Below are positions 42,767 to 51,121 of a DNA stretch of 64,000 bases, piece after piece (the stretch's first letter is position 1; each line of letters begins with the position of its first letter). Origin of the DNA: Pontibacter litorisediminis. GTDB lineage: Bacteria; Bacteroidota; Bacteroidia; Cytophagales; Hymenobacteraceae. Made by a program: the position numbers and the translations under genes. The notes under the pieces are model-generated. The model saw only the letters and a list, made by a program, of their open reading frames with translations. It ran no database searches and was not told the DNA's origin. The stretch covers positions 248,001 through 312,000 of the forward strand of contig NZ_JARDUA010000004.1 in assembly GCF_029360645.1 (NCBI RefSeq). The letters run 5' to 3'.

Positions 42767-44155
42767 ATGCCTCAACAAAGATTAAACTGGGATAAGCTTA
42801 TCTCTAAAAAACGCTTCGAGACCAACGACAGGAAGTATACTTCGGATGAGTCGGTGCGCGGCGAGTTCCAGCGCGACTACGACCGCATCGTGTTTTCCTC
42901 AGCTTTCCGGCGGCTGCAGAACAAGACGCAGGTCATGCCCATGCCCGAAAGCGATTTTGTGCACACCCGCCTGACGCACAGCCTGGAGGCCTCGGTGGTG
43001 GGGCGCTCGCTGGGGCGCATCGTGGGCAAAAGCATACTGGAGCGGCACCCGCAGCTGGCGCAGGAGAAAAACATTCAGGAAGCTGATTTTGGGGATGTAG
43101 TGGCCGCGGCCTGCCTGGCCCACGACATTGGCAACCCGCCCTTCGGGCACTCCGGCGAAGATGCCATCTCTGCCTATTTCCTGAGCGATGAGGCACAGGC
43201 ATACCTGCAGAACCTGACAGCCGCCGAAAAAGCGGATCTACGCAACTACGAGGGCAACGCTGCGGGCTTTAGGGTACTGACGTATACGTATCCGGCGCAC
43301 TGCCAATTGCCCGACGGTGTTAGCCACAGTGGCCTCAGCCTGACCTACACCACGCTGGCCACCTTCACGAAGTATCCGAAAGAGTCGCTGCCCAAAGTGG
43401 CCGGCACCAAAAATACCAGTGAGAAGAAGTATGGCTTTTTCCAGACGGAGAAAGGATGGTTTAACACCATTGCCCAGGAGCTGGGGCTGCTGAAGAAAGG
43501 CCAAGACGGGGAAGTGTTTTACCACCGCCACCCACTGGCTTTTCTGGTAGAGGCCGCCGACGACATCTGCTACCGCATCATCGATTTTGAGGATGGCCTG
43601 AAGCTGGGGCTGGTGCCACAGGAACAGGGTATGGACCTCCTTCGCCAGATCCTCAACGACGACCCGAACCGCAAGTCCAGCCTCACCTTCTATGATTGGA
43701 AAGAGGAGATCGGCTACCTGCGCGCCCGCATCATAAACAAATTGATAGAGGAAACCACCGCTATTTTTCTGCAGCACGAAGAGGAAATACTGGCCGGCAC
43801 CTATGATAAGCCGCTGATCAATGAAGTAAGCAGCAAGCCGGTGCTGGACGAGATAAAGGACTTATCTATAAAGCTGATCTACCAGAACCGCCCGGTGCTG
43901 GAAATTGAGGCTGCCGGCTTTGAGGTGCTGGGCGGCCTGCTGGACGCCGGTATAAAAGCCGTGTTCAGGCCAGAGTCGAAGCACCACCGAAAGCTGGGCG
44001 CCCTGATCCCGCCACACTACCTGCAGCTCCCTGACGAGGCAACCGAATATGAGCGCATCATCCACATCTGCGACTTCGTGACTAGCCTCACCGACCAGGC
44101 GGCACTGGGTTTGTACCGCAAAATAAAGGGAATCGAGCTGCCGAGGATGTACTGA
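42767..44155 (+). CDS. dgt: Deoxyguanosinetriphosphate triphosphohydrolase (dGTPase)
   Basis: A 462-residue HD-domain enzyme that hydrolyses dGTP to deoxyguanosine and triphosphate. The family opening RLNWDKLISKKR and FSSAFRRLQNKTQVMPM-DFVHTRLTHSLEAS are present, with metal ligands His71, His119 and Asp120 (CLAHDIGNPPFGHSGE). VEAADDICYRIIDFEDG supplies the fourth acidic ligand. Length is typical for the shorter Dgt branch found in Bacteroidota. Such enzymes control the dNTP pool and can limit phage replication. The CDP-alcohol phosphatidyltransferase gene follows 53 bp downstream. Confidence 0.96.
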   Translation: MPQQRLNWDKLISKKRFETNDRKYTSDESVRGEFQRDYDRIVFSSAFRRLQNKTQVMPMPESDFVHTRLTHSLEASVVGRSLGRIVGKSILERHPQLAQEKNIQEADFGDVVAAACLAHDIGNPPFGHSGEDAISAYFLSDEAQAYLQNLTAAEKADLRNYEGNAAGFRVLTYTYPAHCQLPDGVSHSGLSLTYTTLATFTKYPKESLPKVAGTKNTSEKKYGFFQTEKGWFNTIAQELGLLKKGQDGEVFYHRHPLAFLVEAADDICYRIIDFEDGLKLGLVPQEQGMDLLRQILNDDPNRKSSLTFYDWKEEIGYLRARIINKLIEETTAIFLQHEEEILAGTYDKPLINEVSSKPVLDEIKDLSIKLIYQNRPVLEIEAAGFEVLGGLLDAGIKAVFRPESKHHRKLGALIPPHYLQLPDEATEYERIIHICDFVTSLTDQAALGLYRKIKGIELPRMY

Positions 44156-44208
44156 TAAATCCTTCATAATGATGTCTGCGTATGAGCTAAGTCGTTAAGG
44201 TTCAGCAG

Positions 44209-44790
44209 ATGTCGCAACCAGTGTTCAATTTTGAAAGGTACAAGCCGCAGGACTGGCTTTCGGTTTACCGGTTGCTGGCGGTGCCGGCATTGTTGTACAC
44301 GTTGCTGAACAGGCAGGAGGCGCCTTTCCTGGTGTTGCTGGCTATCAGCCTGGCTACCGATGCCGTGGACGGCCTGCTGGCGCGCCGGCAACGGCAGGAG
44401 AGCCTGCGCGGTGCCAAGCTCGATTCCTGCAGCGACCTGCTCACGGTGCCTTTCATGCTGGCCAGCCTCTTCATCTTTAAACCCAATTTTCTGGAAGAGC
44501 AGGTAGTGCTGCTGAGTGTGCTGGTAGGGCTATACTTCCTGGAGTTGCTGACCTCCATGCTGCGCTACGGCAAACCCAGCAGTTTCCACACCTACCTCGA
44601 TAAAGCCTCTTTCATACTGCTGGGTATCTTCTACTTCTCCCTTTTCCTGTTCGGCTTTGTTGGCTGGCTTTTCTACACTGCCATGGCGCTGGCCATACTT
44701 GGGGAGTTGGAGGAGCTTGTGCTGGTCATGCGGTTGCCCAGGTGGCGAAGTAAGGTTAAAGGCCTTTTCTGGGTGCTGCAGGAGAAGTAG
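44209..44790 (+). CDS. CDP-alcohol phosphatidyltransferase family membrane protein
   Basis: A 193-residue integral membrane enzyme with five to six hydrophobic segments. The family signature D-x2-D-G-x2-A-R-x8-G-x3-D-x3-D is complete: Asp51, Asp54-Gly55, Ala58-Arg59, Gly68, Asp72, Asp76 (segment from ATDAVDG to LDSCSD). These enzymes swap an alcohol for CMP on CDP-diacylglycerol or a similar donor, e.g. in phospholipid synthesis. The acceptor cannot be told here. It is near dgt but no functional link is evident. Confidence 0.9.
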   Translation: MSQPVFNFERYKPQDWLSVYRLLAVPALLYTLLNRQEAPFLVLLAISLATDAVDGLLARRQRQESLRGAKLDSCSDLLTVPFMLASLFIFKPNFLEEQVVLLSVLVGLYFLELLTSMLRYGKPSSFHTYLDKASFILLGIFYFSLFLFGFVGWLFYTAMALAILGELEELVLVMRLPRWRSKVKGLFWVLQEK

Positions 44791-44862
44791 CATGCCCCTG
44801 CTTCCTTTCGTCTAGAAAAAATCGAGGTTCATCTTCCTCCCTCTCTCATCTGTATAATGCGG

Positions 44863-44870
44863 TAGCTTTG
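44863..44870 (+). promoter_or_regulatory. Candidate Bacteroidota promoter (TAnnTTTG) before the M16 peptidase gene
   Basis: TAGCTTTG matches the phylum's -7 consensus TAnnTTTG, about 115 bp before the ATG at 44984. No clear -33 TTG is seen, so confidence is moderate. Confidence 0.45.
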
Positions 44871-44983
44871 CGGTGCGGTAAATTCGTTTCTTAGCCCATT
44901 TTGAATTAATTTTAGACGTTGTAGCACAGCTGCTGCAAGTGGCCTTTGGCCAAATACACCCTTTTTTCAACAAACAAAAACAC

Positions 44984-46321
44984 ATGAAGAGCAAATTTAT
45001 CATCTGCCTTTTGTGGTGCGTTACTAGCCTGTCGGCGATGGCGCAGAGCAATGGCAACAAGATTGAGTTCACGGAGTACACGCTCCCGAACGGCCTGCAC
45101 GTGATCCTGCACCAGGATAAGTCCACACCTAATGTGGCGGTGTCGGTGCTGTACCACGTGGGCTCTAAGAATGAGGTAGAGGGCCGCTCTGGCTTTGCCC
45201 ACTTCTTTGAGCACCTGATGTTTGAGGGCACCGAGAACATCGGCCGCGGCGAGTACAGCTCGCTGGTGCAGAAAGCCGGCGGCGCCCTGAACGCCAACAC
45301 CTCCTTCGATCGCACTTACTATTATGAGCTGCTGCCGTCTAACCAGGTGGAGCTGGGGCTGTGGCTGGAGGCTGAGCGCATGAAGCACGCCAAGGTAGAC
45401 GAAGTGGGCGTGGAGACCCAGCGCAAGGTAGTGCAGGAGGAGAAGCGCGAGCGCATCGACAACCAGCCGTACGGCTCTATGGGCGAGAACGTGTTCTCTA
45501 CAGCCTACACCAAGCACCCATACAAGACCATGCCGATCGGCTCTTTCGAAGACCTGAACGCCGCCAGCATTGAGGAGTTCCGCGACTTTTACAAGACCTT
45601 CTACGTGCCCAACAACGCCACCCTGTCTGTGGCCGGCGACATCAATGTAGAGGAAACCAAGAAGATGATCGAGAAGTACTTTGCGGGCATCCCGAAAGGC
45701 ACTAAAGAGATTCCTCGCCCGAACGTGGAGGAGCCTAAGCAGACAGCGGAGCGCCGCAAAACGGTGTATGACAACATTCAGCTGCCAGCCGTTATCCAGG
45801 CCTACCACATTCCGGCACAAGGTACAGATGATTACTATGCCCTCTCGATGCTGACCACGCTGCTTTCTGGCGGCGAGAGCGCGCGCCTGCCAAAGGCGCT
45901 GGTGGACAAGCAGCAGAAAGCCGTGGCCGCCGCCTCTATCCCTTTCCCTACCGAAGACCCGGGCCTGTTCCTGACCTTCGCTATTGCCAACATGGGTGTG
46001 GAGGTAAACGATCTGGAGCAAGCCATGGATGCCGAGATCGAGCGCGTGAAAACCGAGCCGCTTTCTGACCGCGAGTTCCAGAAGCTGCGCAACCAGGTAG
46101 AGAGCAACTTTGTGCAGCAGAACCGCACGGTGGCCGGTCGTGCCGAGAGCCTGGCCAACTACCATGTATACTTTGGCGATGCTAACCTGATCAACACAGA
46201 GCTGCAGCGTTACCTGAACGTGAAGAAGGAGGACATCCAGCGTGTGGCCAAGGAGTACCTGACCAAGAACAACCGCGTGGTGCTGCACTACCTGCCAAAG
46301 TCAGCGGAAGCAAAAAAGTAG
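44984..46321 (+). CDS. M16 family zinc peptidase (pitrilysin-like), catalytic subunit
   Basis: A 445-residue exported protein counted from the ATG at 44984, where a signal peptide begins (FIICLLWCVTSLSAMAQ); an upstream GTG at 44939 is in frame but not needed. The inverted zinc motif H-x2-E-H is His73-Phe-Phe-Glu76-His77 in GFAHFFEHLMFEGT, and the distal metal-ligand Glu lies in VVQEEKRER. The second half is the usual non-catalytic M16 repeat. It works in the periplasm or at the outer membrane as a peptidase. The next gene encodes an M16 protein without the zinc motif, so the pair probably forms a heterodimer. Confidence 0.93.
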   Translation: MKSKFIICLLWCVTSLSAMAQSNGNKIEFTEYTLPNGLHVILHQDKSTPNVAVSVLYHVGSKNEVEGRSGFAHFFEHLMFEGTENIGRGEYSSLVQKAGGALNANTSFDRTYYYELLPSNQVELGLWLEAERMKHAKVDEVGVETQRKVVQEEKRERIDNQPYGSMGENVFSTAYTKHPYKTMPIGSFEDLNAASIEEFRDFYKTFYVPNNATLSVAGDINVEETKKMIEKYFAGIPKGTKEIPRPNVEEPKQTAERRKTVYDNIQLPAVIQAYHIPAQGTDDYYALSMLTTLLSGGESARLPKALVDKQQKAVAAASIPFPTEDPGLFLTFAIANMGVEVNDLEQAMDAEIERVKTEPLSDREFQKLRNQVESNFVQQNRTVAGRAESLANYHVYFGDANLINTELQRYLNVKKEDIQRVAKEYLTKNNRVVLHYLPKSAEAKK

Positions 46322-46433
46322 AAATTTTAGACAAAGGACTTGATGACAAAAGACAAAGGATATACCATACATCTATAAGGTCTTTTGTCCTTTGTCACAT
46401 AATCTTTTGTCAGGCTAAAATCTTAGAGATATC
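46322..46433. repeat. Short gap with GACAAAGGA/GACAAAAGA words in both orientations
   Basis: Near-repeats GACAAAGGA and GACAAAAGA occur to the left, and their complements (TCCTTTGTC, TCTTTTGTC) to the right, so the stretch can fold into imperfect hairpins. It is similar in style to the word-like repeats in other gaps of this window. Confidence 0.6.
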
Positions 46434-48521
46434 ATGATAAAGAAACTATATAGTACCGCATTGCTGTCGCTGGCGCTGCTGTGTGTCATGCCGGCACAGG
46501 CCCAGCAAACCACCCCGCCGCCTCCGGGTCCTGCGCCTAAAATAGAGCTGGGCGAGTACAAGCACTTCACCCTGAAGAACGGCCTGAAAGTATACGTGGT
46601 GGAGAACCACAAACTGCCGGTGGTATCTATGTCGCTGGTGCTGGACCGCGACCCGATCCTGGAAGGCGAGAAGGCCGGTTATGTGCAGGCTGCCGGCCAG
46701 ATGATGCGCACCGGTACCGCCAACCGCACCAAGGACCAGTTCGATGAGCAGGTAGACTTTATTGGGGCTGACCTAAGCTTCTCCTCTACCGGCTTCAACG
46801 CCTCTTCCATGAAGAAGCACCTGCCCACCCTGCTTGATCTGACTACCGACGCCCTGCTGAACCCGAAGTTCACGCAGGAGGAGCTGGACAAGATCAAAAA
46901 GCAGATGAAGGCGAACCTGGCGCAGGCCAAGGACAACCCGGATGCCATTGCCAGCCGCACCCGCAACCTGGTGCTGTACGGCAAAGATCACCCTTACGGG
47001 GAACTGATGACCGAGCAGACGGTGGATAACTTTACGCTGGAGGACATACAGAAGTACTACAACACCTTTTACAAGCCGAACATCGGTTACCTGGCCGTGG
47101 TGGGCGATGTGACGGAAAAGGAGATGAAGAAGCTCCTGAAGAAGTCGTTTGCCAAGTGGAAGAAAGCTGATGTGCAGGAAGTGAAGTATGACCTGCCGCA
47201 GCAGCCGGAGCAAACGCAGGTGGTGATCGTGGATCGCCCAAGCTCGGTGCAGAGTTCACTTATACTTACCAACCCCGTGGATATGAAGCCGGGTGCGGAG
47301 GATGCGGTGGCAGCCTCCCTGATGAACAACATCCTGGGCGGAGGCATGGATGCCCGCCTGTTCCAGAACCTGCGCGAGACGCACGGCTACACGTACGGCG
47401 CCTATTCTTCCATCAGCTCTGATGAGATCCTGGGCCGCTTTAACGCCAGCGCCAATGTGCGCAACGCCGTTACCGATAGTGCCGTGGTAGAGTTTATGAA
47501 CGAGCTGAGCAAGATCCGCAACGAGCGCGTGAGCGAGGAGGAGCTGCAGGACGCCAAAGCCTACATGATGGGCAGCTTCGGCCGCGGCCTGGAGAACCCG
47601 GCAACGGTGGCGGTTTACGCCATCAACACGGCCCGCTACGGTTTGCCACAGGATTACTACCCGAACTACCTGAAAAAGGTGGAGGCTGTAACGGCAGCAG
47701 ACGTGCAGCGCGTGGCGCAGAAGTACATTAACCCAGACAAGATGTACGTGCTGGCCGTAGGCAACGCCTCTGAGATTGCCGATAAGCTGAAGAAGTTTGA
47801 CAAGGACGACAGCCAGATCACCTACTACAACACGGTGGGTGAGAAAGTAGACCGCGCGGCCATGGGCGTGCCGGCTGGCTTAACGGCCGAGCAGGTGATA
47901 AACGACTATATCAAGGCGATCGGCGGCAAAGCCAACATCGAAAAGCTGAAGGATATCAGCGTCACCAGCAACGCCACCATCCAGGGCATGACGCTGGTGT
48001 TTAAACAGCAGCAGAAAGGCAACGATAAGTTCCTGGTGCAGGTGCTGATGAACAACAACCCGATGCAGCGCGTGATCATCAACGGCGACAAAGGCAAAAT
48101 GGAGGCCCCGATGCAGGGCGTGAACAAGGAGATGACGGCAGAGGAGCTGAAAACGCAGAAGCTGGAGGCAAACCTGTTTCCGGTGCTGCAGTACGAGAAG
48201 CTAGGCATTGAAACCAAGCTGACAGGGGTAGAGGATGTTGACGGTACCCAAGCCTACGCCGTAGAGGTGAAACAGCCGAATGGCCAGAAAGCCACCCATT
48301 ACTTCGCTAAAGATACAGGCCTGCGCCTGAAAGAGGTAAACAGCCTGGAGACGCCTCAGGGCGTAATCACCCAGACCAAAACCTTTGGAAATTATAAAGA
48401 GGTGAATGGCGTGAAGTTCCCATACGTAGTAGAGACAGTGGTTGGCCCGCAGGCAATAAAAGCCGAGGTACAGACTATTGAGGTAAACAAAAACCTGAGC
48501 GACGATACGTTCAAGCTCTAA
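46434..48521 (+). CDS. M16 family peptidase-like protein lacking the zinc motif, with a C-terminal lipoprotein-sorting-like domain
   Basis: A 695-residue exported protein. Signal peptide about 1-23 (LLSLALLCVMPAQAQ), then two M16 domains at about 40-480: the place of the H-x2-E-H motif reads YVQAAGQMMRTGT, so the zinc site is absent and this is the non-catalytic subunit. The glycine-rich region LGGGMDARLFQNLRETHGYTYGAYS is the conserved substrate-binding loop of the partner subunit. Residues about 505-695 (YIKAIGGKANIEKLKDISVT, then YEVEVK-like strands and FKLP-like end) resemble the LolA/outer-membrane lipoprotein-sorting fold. The gene follows the catalytic partner by 112 bp. Confidence 0.88.
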   Translation: MIKKLYSTALLSLALLCVMPAQAQQTTPPPPGPAPKIELGEYKHFTLKNGLKVYVVENHKLPVVSMSLVLDRDPILEGEKAGYVQAAGQMMRTGTANRTKDQFDEQVDFIGADLSFSSTGFNASSMKKHLPTLLDLTTDALLNPKFTQEELDKIKKQMKANLAQAKDNPDAIASRTRNLVLYGKDHPYGELMTEQTVDNFTLEDIQKYYNTFYKPNIGYLAVVGDVTEKEMKKLLKKSFAKWKKADVQEVKYDLPQQPEQTQVVIVDRPSSVQSSLILTNPVDMKPGAEDAVAASLMNNILGGGMDARLFQNLRETHGYTYGAYSSISSDEILGRFNASANVRNAVTDSAVVEFMNELSKIRNERVSEEELQDAKAYMMGSFGRGLENPATVAVYAINTARYGLPQDYYPNYLKKVEAVTAADVQRVAQKYINPDKMYVLAVGNASEIADKLKKFDKDDSQITYYNTVGEKVDRAAMGVPAGLTAEQVINDYIKAIGGKANIEKLKDISVTSNATIQGMTLVFKQQQKGNDKFLVQVLMNNNPMQRVIINGDKGKMEAPMQGVNKEMTAEELKTQKLEANLFPVLQYEKLGIETKLTGVEDVDGTQAYAVEVKQPNGQKATHYFAKDTGLRLKEVNSLETPQGVITQTKTFGNYKEVNGVKFPYVVETVVGPQAIKAEVQTIEVNKNLSDDTFKL

Positions 48522-48545
48522 GGTTTATACTTGCCGATGAAGTAC

Positions 48546-48577
48546 AAAGCGGCTGCCCTAGCTAGGGCAGCCGCTTT
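48546..48577 (+). terminator. Terminator after the M16 pair
   Basis: Perfect 14-bp stem AAAGCGGCTGCCCT / AGGGCAGCCGCTTT with an AGCT loop and a T run, 24 bp beyond the stop codon. Confidence 0.92.
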
Positions 48578-48599
48578 TTTTCTTGGTGCTTACCTGAAA

Positions 48600-49130
48600 A
48601 GGCTTCCCTGGCGCAAGCGTCCGCTTGTGTCTTTATACTTTAGCACAACTGGAATCCTCCGCTGGCGCGGGCTTGCAGCCCGTGTCGCTTTAAATTTCCT
48701 CGCTGTTCCGGACATCCCCGTCTGAAACCGACTCTGCCGCGGATCTTCAGATCCGCGTAAGGCATACTTTGGCTAAACATCCTAGCCACGACTTCCTGCA
48801 ACCCGAGCTAAGCTATCCTTGCTAGCTACTGCTGATCCTCAGCTTTACAAGCGGCTCTTTCCATAGCTGGCTTTGGGGCTCTCCAGCCCGAGAGGGCTCG
48901 TCTTTGGGCATCGCGCTGTGTTCCCTTCCTGCCTCCGCTGCGCTGCGGCTGCCCTTTCAGGGCACCGGAATCTCACAAGGCGCTCAACCCAAAGACTGGG
49001 ATTTGGTTTGATAGCCAGAGCTGATGGAGCTTGAACAGAGCTCCTCCCCTTTGACAAGGAGGGGCAGGGGTGGTTGGACCCGGTGCAGCTGAGTTCTCTC
49101 CCCTACTTTTAGGAGAGGGCCGGGGAGGGG
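48600..49130. repeat. Repeat-filled gap: palindromes and dispersed repeat copy C
   Basis: Palindromes of the GGCGC-AG..CT-GTGCC type are at 48610-48630 and 48664-48686, another (CGCGGATCTTCAGATCCGCG) at 48738-48757. Copy C of the long repeat family lies at 48811-49016 in reverse orientation. A CCCCTTTG-AGGAGGGG-type repeat is at about 49041-49077 and a smaller G/C hairpin at about 49100-49130. No gene is supported. Confidence 0.85.
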
Positions 49131-49135
49131 TCTAT

Positions 49136-50044
49136 CTAAAATAACTCCCCCTGCACCGGCTGCACATACTTCTTCGGCGGCTTTAAATCAAAGCCGCATA
49201 CTTTGTTGAGCTGCTCGATGAGGTAAGTAGCCAGCTCCGGGGCTAGCGTGTTGTCGGGCTCGTGCACGAAAAAGTATAGGTGGCGCAAACCATTGCTAAA
49301 CCACTCCTGCAGGCGCTCTACCCAGGCATCAATGCGGGTATAGTCGGTGGGGTGCAGGCCGTTGCCCACAAACCGGATCATGGCTGATGGCGTGGTGAGG
49401 CGCATGTGCAGCACATCGCGGCGGCCGGCTACATCGGTCAGCACCGTGCCGGCTTTATACTTCTCCAGCACTTCGAAAAGCTCCAGGCTGGCCACGTTGT
49501 CCACAAACCAGCCTTCGTGGCGCAGCTCTACCGTAATGGGTACACTTTCGGGGATGAAAGCAAGGAAAGCCTCCAGGTCGGGCAGTTGGTTAGGCGCAAA
49601 GTAGGGTGGCAGTTGCAGAAAAGCCTCGCCCAGCTTGTCCTCCAATCCGGCAACGGCCGCGCAGAAGGCAGCGGTTACATCCTGGGTGCTGCGCAGGGCG
49701 GCTTCGTGGCTGATGAGCTGTGGGAACTTGGGGCAGAACTTAAAGCCGCGTGGCACCATGTTGCGCCAGCGGTCGATGGTGTCGGGGCTGGGGATGTGGT
49801 AGTGGGTGCTGTTGAGCTCAATGGTGTTGAACTGCTTGCCATACCACAGTAGCGACTCTTTCTCGGGCATGCCGGCTGGGTAGTATTTGCCTACCCAGGC
49901 CTTGTTTACCCACACCGGCAGCCCCACGTATACCTGCGGCTTCAGGTAAGAGCCGGATTGCTGCAGCAGCGGCAGCGTGTCGGGATGGTTGGGGGGCAGC
50001 GTAAAGTCTACGCGGCTGATGTCGGGCAGCTTTCCAAAGTCCAT
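49136..50044 (-). CDS. DUF72 family protein (YecE-like)
   Basis: A 302-residue protein with a TIM-barrel-like pattern: VYVGLPVWVNKAWVGKYYPAG, KQFNTIELNSTHYHIPSPDTIDRWRNMVPRGFKFCPKFPQ, and VELRHEGW, which are the DUF72 landmarks in order. No signal peptide or membrane segment. The family is widespread and its biochemical role is not settled; an endonuclease-like or sugar-phosphate-related fold has been suggested, but I make no claim. It lies alone between repeat-filled gaps. Confidence 0.93.
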   Translation of the reverse strand: MDFGKLPDISRVDFTLPPNHPDTLPLLQQSGSYLKPQVYVGLPVWVNKAWVGKYYPAGMPEKESLLWYGKQFNTIELNSTHYHIPSPDTIDRWRNMVPRGFKFCPKFPQLISHEAALRSTQDVTAAFCAAVAGLEDKLGEAFLQLPPYFAPNQLPDLEAFLAFIPESVPITVELRHEGWFVDNVASLELFEVLEKYKAGTVLTDVAGRRDVLHMRLTTPSAMIRFVGNGLHPTDYTRIDAWVERLQEWFSNGLRHLYFFVHEPDNTLAPELATYLIEQLNKVCGFDLKPPKKYVQPVQGELF

Positions 50045-50355
50045 GGTTTTATGCTTTTAGTTACTATACGTGTAAGCGCAAAATTAGCAGGAGCTGCCGG
50101 AGTGCCTCAGGCCGGATTCACCAAAAATGGGGCGAAAATTGGATCAAATCTCCTTGGCCAGAAGAAAATTTTTAATTATTTTTTATAGGTTATTTTCTAT
50201 GCTTCCAATGTATGAAAATATCGCCATACGTCCTTTAAAAGGCGATTTCTGCATTAGCTGACTTAAGGCAATTTTACCTCTCCAGCCTATATCCCCCTAC
50301 ACCCACGGTGCAATAACGGCGTAAAAGGCCTCGTTTAAAAACAAATTCCGTAATT
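50045..50355. other. Gene-free gap of 311 bp between DUF72 and RlpA-like genes
   Basis: Divergent promoter region. The start of the DUF72 gene has no Shine-Dalgarno sequence. The only site I can assign is the TAnnTTTG box at 50351-50358. No hairpin or RNA gene stands out; AT-rich runs near 50160-50190. Confidence 0.5.
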
Positions 50356-50358
50356 TTG
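50351..50358 (+). promoter_or_regulatory. Promoter (-7 box) of the RlpA-like gene
   Basis: TAATTTTG fits the Bacteroidota consensus TAnnTTTG and lies 24 bp before the ATG at 50383, giving a short leader. The -33 element is weak. Confidence 0.6.
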
Positions 50359-50382
50359 CGGCTTCACCAACTATTAAGTGAT

Positions 50383-50883
50383 ATGATACATAATAGAAAG
50401 TGCTTTATTTTCTCATTAGTCATTTTTCTATTTATCGGCATTGGCCAACCAACTTTTGCACTGAACAACAACTCCGGCCAAGCCAAAGTACAGAAAGGCG
50501 AGGCATCGTGGTACGGCAGTCGTTACCACGGCAGGAAAACCAGCAGCGGCGAGCGCTACAACAAGAACGCCATGACCGCCGCGCACAAAACGCTTCCTTT
50601 CGGCACGAAAGTGAAAGTGACCAACCTCGATAACAACGAATTTGTTATCGTGCGCATCAACGACAGAGGCCCTTTCGTGGGCGATCGCATCATTGATGTG
50701 TCTGAGGCCGCAGCCCGCAAGCTTGATTTCCACAGCGAGGGTATTGGCAACGTGAAAATCGAGGTATTGGAGACCAAGGCTGACCTGGCTTCGGCTGTTG
50801 GGTTCTCATTCAATGCGCCATCCTATGCTAAAAACGAGCTTGATGCCGGTATAGACGCTGGTATCCTGCTAAGCGCGAGGTAA
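50383..50883 (+). CDS. RlpA-like septal ring lytic transglycosylase-family protein (double-psi beta-barrel)
   Basis: A 166-residue exported protein; the ATG at 50383 is chosen over a TTG at 50356 because it directly begins a signal peptide (CFIFSLVIFLFIGIGQPTFA). Residues about 40-130 are the double-psi beta-barrel: QKGEASWYGSRYHGRKTSSGE, MTAAHKTLPFGTKVKVTN, and RINDRGPFVGDRIIDVSEAAA, with the conserved His and Asp of RlpA/expansin-like folds. No SPOR domain follows. Members act on cell-wall peptidoglycan at division sites in some bacteria; in Bacteroidota the role is less clear. Confidence 0.92.
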   Translation: MIHNRKCFIFSLVIFLFIGIGQPTFALNNNSGQAKVQKGEASWYGSRYHGRKTSSGERYNKNAMTAAHKTLPFGTKVKVTNLDNNEFVIVRINDRGPFVGDRIIDVSEAAARKLDFHSEGIGNVKIEVLETKADLASAVGFSFNAPSYAKNELDAGIDAGILLSAR

Positions 50884-50939
50884 GGTGCGATGGCTGTAAC
50901 AGCCTTCCTTTAATTTACTGGATTAAATTACCGCTTTAG

Positions 50940-50969
50940 AAGCGCGGTGCCTGTAGAGGCGCTGCGCTT
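50940..50969 (+). terminator. Terminator of the RlpA-like gene
   Basis: Hairpin AAGCGCGGTGCC / GGCGCTGCGCTT with two imperfect pairs and a six-base loop, followed by TTGTTGTTTTA. Confidence 0.7.
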
Positions 50970-51121
50970 TTGTTGTTTTAGTCTAAAAGTATTCTTGCTT
51001 CATCTATAAAAAGCTGTATTTAAGCTTTTAAGCCGTGGCCATACTTTGAGATATAAAATGGAATTGCTATACTTAGATACCGAAACCTAACTCTTTTAAA
51101 CTTTAACTAACCTGCTATACT

